Assembly (NCBI GenBank): GCA_027340195.1
Contig: DAHWNE010000424.1
Coordinates: forward strand, 1-7,589
DNA length: 7,589 nt
Reading direction: 5' to 3'
Origin: Acetobacteraceae bacterium
GTDB taxonomy: Bacteria; Pseudomonadota; Alphaproteobacteria; Acetobacterales; Acetobacteraceae
The notes under the pieces are model-generated. The model saw nothing but the letters and a program-made list of their open reading frames with translations. It had not been told where the DNA came from and ran no database searches. Below, in pieces: positions 6,788 to 7,589 of the stretch (position 1 is the stretch's first letter; every line of letters begins with the position of its first letter). The position numbers were made by a program, and so were the translations under genes.

Positions 6788-7435
6788 GTGACCCTCGCCT
6801 ATGTCCTGCACCTCGCCGCCTATTCGGACGGGGTGCTCTATGTGCTCGCGCTGCTGTTGCTGCTGGCGCTGACGGTGACGCTGGACCGGTTCTGGTATTT
6901 CCGCCGTACCTTGCTGCAAGGGGCGCGCGTGGTCCGCGCGGTCGCCGGGCACGAGAGGCTCGGCGCGGCCGAGCTCGCGCGCCTAGGCAGCGAGGCCGGC
7001 CGGCTGCCCGAGGCGGCGCTGCTGACCGCCGCCGCCGAGCACGCCGCGCTGGGCGCGGATGCGCTGGCCGGGCGGCTCGACGAGGCGATCCTGCTGATCG
7101 CGCCGCGCATCGATCGCGGACTCTGGGTGCTGGACACGATCGTCACCCTGGCCCCGCTGCTGGGGCTGTTCGGCACCATCATCGGCATGTTCCACGCCTT
7201 CTCGGTGCTGGCCTCGCCCGGCCATGCCCCCACCGCGGTCACCGGCGGGGTGGCGGACGCGCTGGTCGCCACCGCTTCCGGCATCTTCATCGCCATGCTG
7301 GGCCTGGCCGCGTTCAACACCCTGCAGAACCGGGTGCGACTGGTGCTGCTGCAACTGGATACCGTGCGCACCATGGTGCTGAACCGGCTGGCCGCCGGGG
7401 CGCCGGCGCTGCGCGCCGTGGCCGCGGGAGAATAG
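6788..7435 (+). CDS. exbB: ExbB/TolQ/MotA-family proton channel protein, ExbB of a TonB system
   Basis: Inner-membrane subunit of the TonB energy-transducing motor, 215 residues from the GTG at 6788, close to the normal ExbB size. TM1 is at about 15-32, followed by a cytoplasmic Ala/Glu-rich stretch (about 41-112). TM2 carries the hallmark APLLGLFGTIIGM (122-134), and TM3 is GGVADALVATASGIF (153-167) continuing to about 177. By alignment from memory with E. coli ExbB, T130 and T162 correspond to functional residues T148 and T181, and D157 stands where E. coli has E176. GTG 6788 is chosen because GGAG (6775-6778) lies nine bases upstream; TTG 6782 is the alternative but is too close to it. Further-upstream starts would run back over the receptor end. 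The gene is followed by exbD after four bases, so the two are co-transcribed. TolQ or another MotA-family homologue is less likely beside a TonB receptor. Confidence 0.92.
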   Translation: MTLAYVLHLAAYSDGVLYVLALLLLLALTVTLDRFWYFRRTLLQGARVVRAVAGHERLGAAELARLGSEAGRLPEAALLTAAAEHAALGADALAGRLDEAILLIAPRIDRGLWVLDTIVTLAPLLGLFGTIIGMFHAFSVLASPGHAPTAVTGGVADALVATASGIFIAMLGLAAFNTLQNRVRLVLLQLDTVRTMVLNRLAAGAPALRAVAAGE

Positions 7436-7439
7436 TCCG

Positions 7440-7589
7440 GTGCGGATGCGCTATTTCGAGTACCGCAAGGGCCGGGTCGAGATCATCCCGATGATCGACG
7501 TGATGCTGTTCCTGCTGGTGTTCTTCATCATCGTGACGCTGCAGATGATCCCCGATGCCGGGGTGGTGCTGGCGCTGCCCCATTCCACC
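7440..7589 (+). CDS. exbD: ExbD/TolR-family protein, N-terminal 50 residues (truncated by window end)
   Basis: Partner of ExbB in the TonB motor: one N-terminal membrane helix and a periplasmic domain, of which only the start is visible. The motif EIIPMIDVMLFLLVFF (residues 14-29) holds the essential proton-carrying aspartate, D20, equivalent to D25 of E. coli ExbD, followed by the membrane helix to about residue 34. The basic, aromatic N-terminus (RMRYFEYRKGR) sits on the cytoplasmic side, as expected. The start is GTG 7440, nine bases after GGGAG (7426-7430) at the end of exbB; ATG 7446 is the alternative and removes two residues. The frame stays open to the end of the window. A tonB gene would be a natural next gene, but nothing of it is in the window. 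Confidence 0.92.
   Translation, partial: MRMRYFEYRKGRVEIIPMIDVMLFLLVFFIIVTLQMIPDAGVVLALPHST

Noticed and set aside
1..7589. Insertion sequence, CRISPR array, tRNA or rRNA
   Set aside because: No transposase motif, regular spacer-repeat pattern, tRNA-like cloverleaf or rRNA sequence was seen; the window is densely filled by six ordinary genes.

Overview
This 7.6 kb window is very GC-rich and comes from a Gram-negative bacterium. An HpnN-type hopanoid transporter together with a TonB-dependent outer-membrane receptor points to a hopanoid-making proteobacterium. The high GC, gene styles and PhoB-like promoter repeats fit an alphaproteobacterium, perhaps Acetobacteraceae/Rhodospirillales; that placement is an inference, not something the sequence proves.

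Left part (1-2914). The window opens inside a receiver (REC) domain, probably the C-terminal end of a hybrid histidine kinase or a response regulator whose 5' part lies outside. It converges tail to tail, with a 22-base overlap, on a complete hpnN gene on the minus strand, an 868-residue RND-family transporter predicted to move hopanoids from the inner towards the outer membrane.

Middle (2915-4142). A 103-base divergent spacer separates hpnN from a 374-residue cobalamin-independent methionine-synthase-like protein. It has only the C-terminal catalytic domain of MetE, with an intact His/Cys/Glu/Cys zinc site and a strong ribosome binding site.

Right part (4143-7589). A 181-base regulatory region precedes a 794-residue TonB-dependent receptor. 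That region holds two clusters of CTGTCAC-like repeats at 11-base spacing, which is the layout of a PhoB (phosphate starvation) box, and a perfect 10-bp inverted repeat. A further box of the same type and a strong hairpin sit between the receptor and exbB. exbB is followed after 4 bases by exbD, which runs off the window. Receptor, ExbB and ExbD form one energised outer-membrane uptake system: the receptor binds a ligand at the cell surface and ExbB/ExbD, with a TonB protein that would be encoded outside the window, power its import.

The most interesting reading is that this dedicated TonB system is controlled by phosphate starvation and so may import a phosphorus compound. The substrate cannot be named from the sequence.
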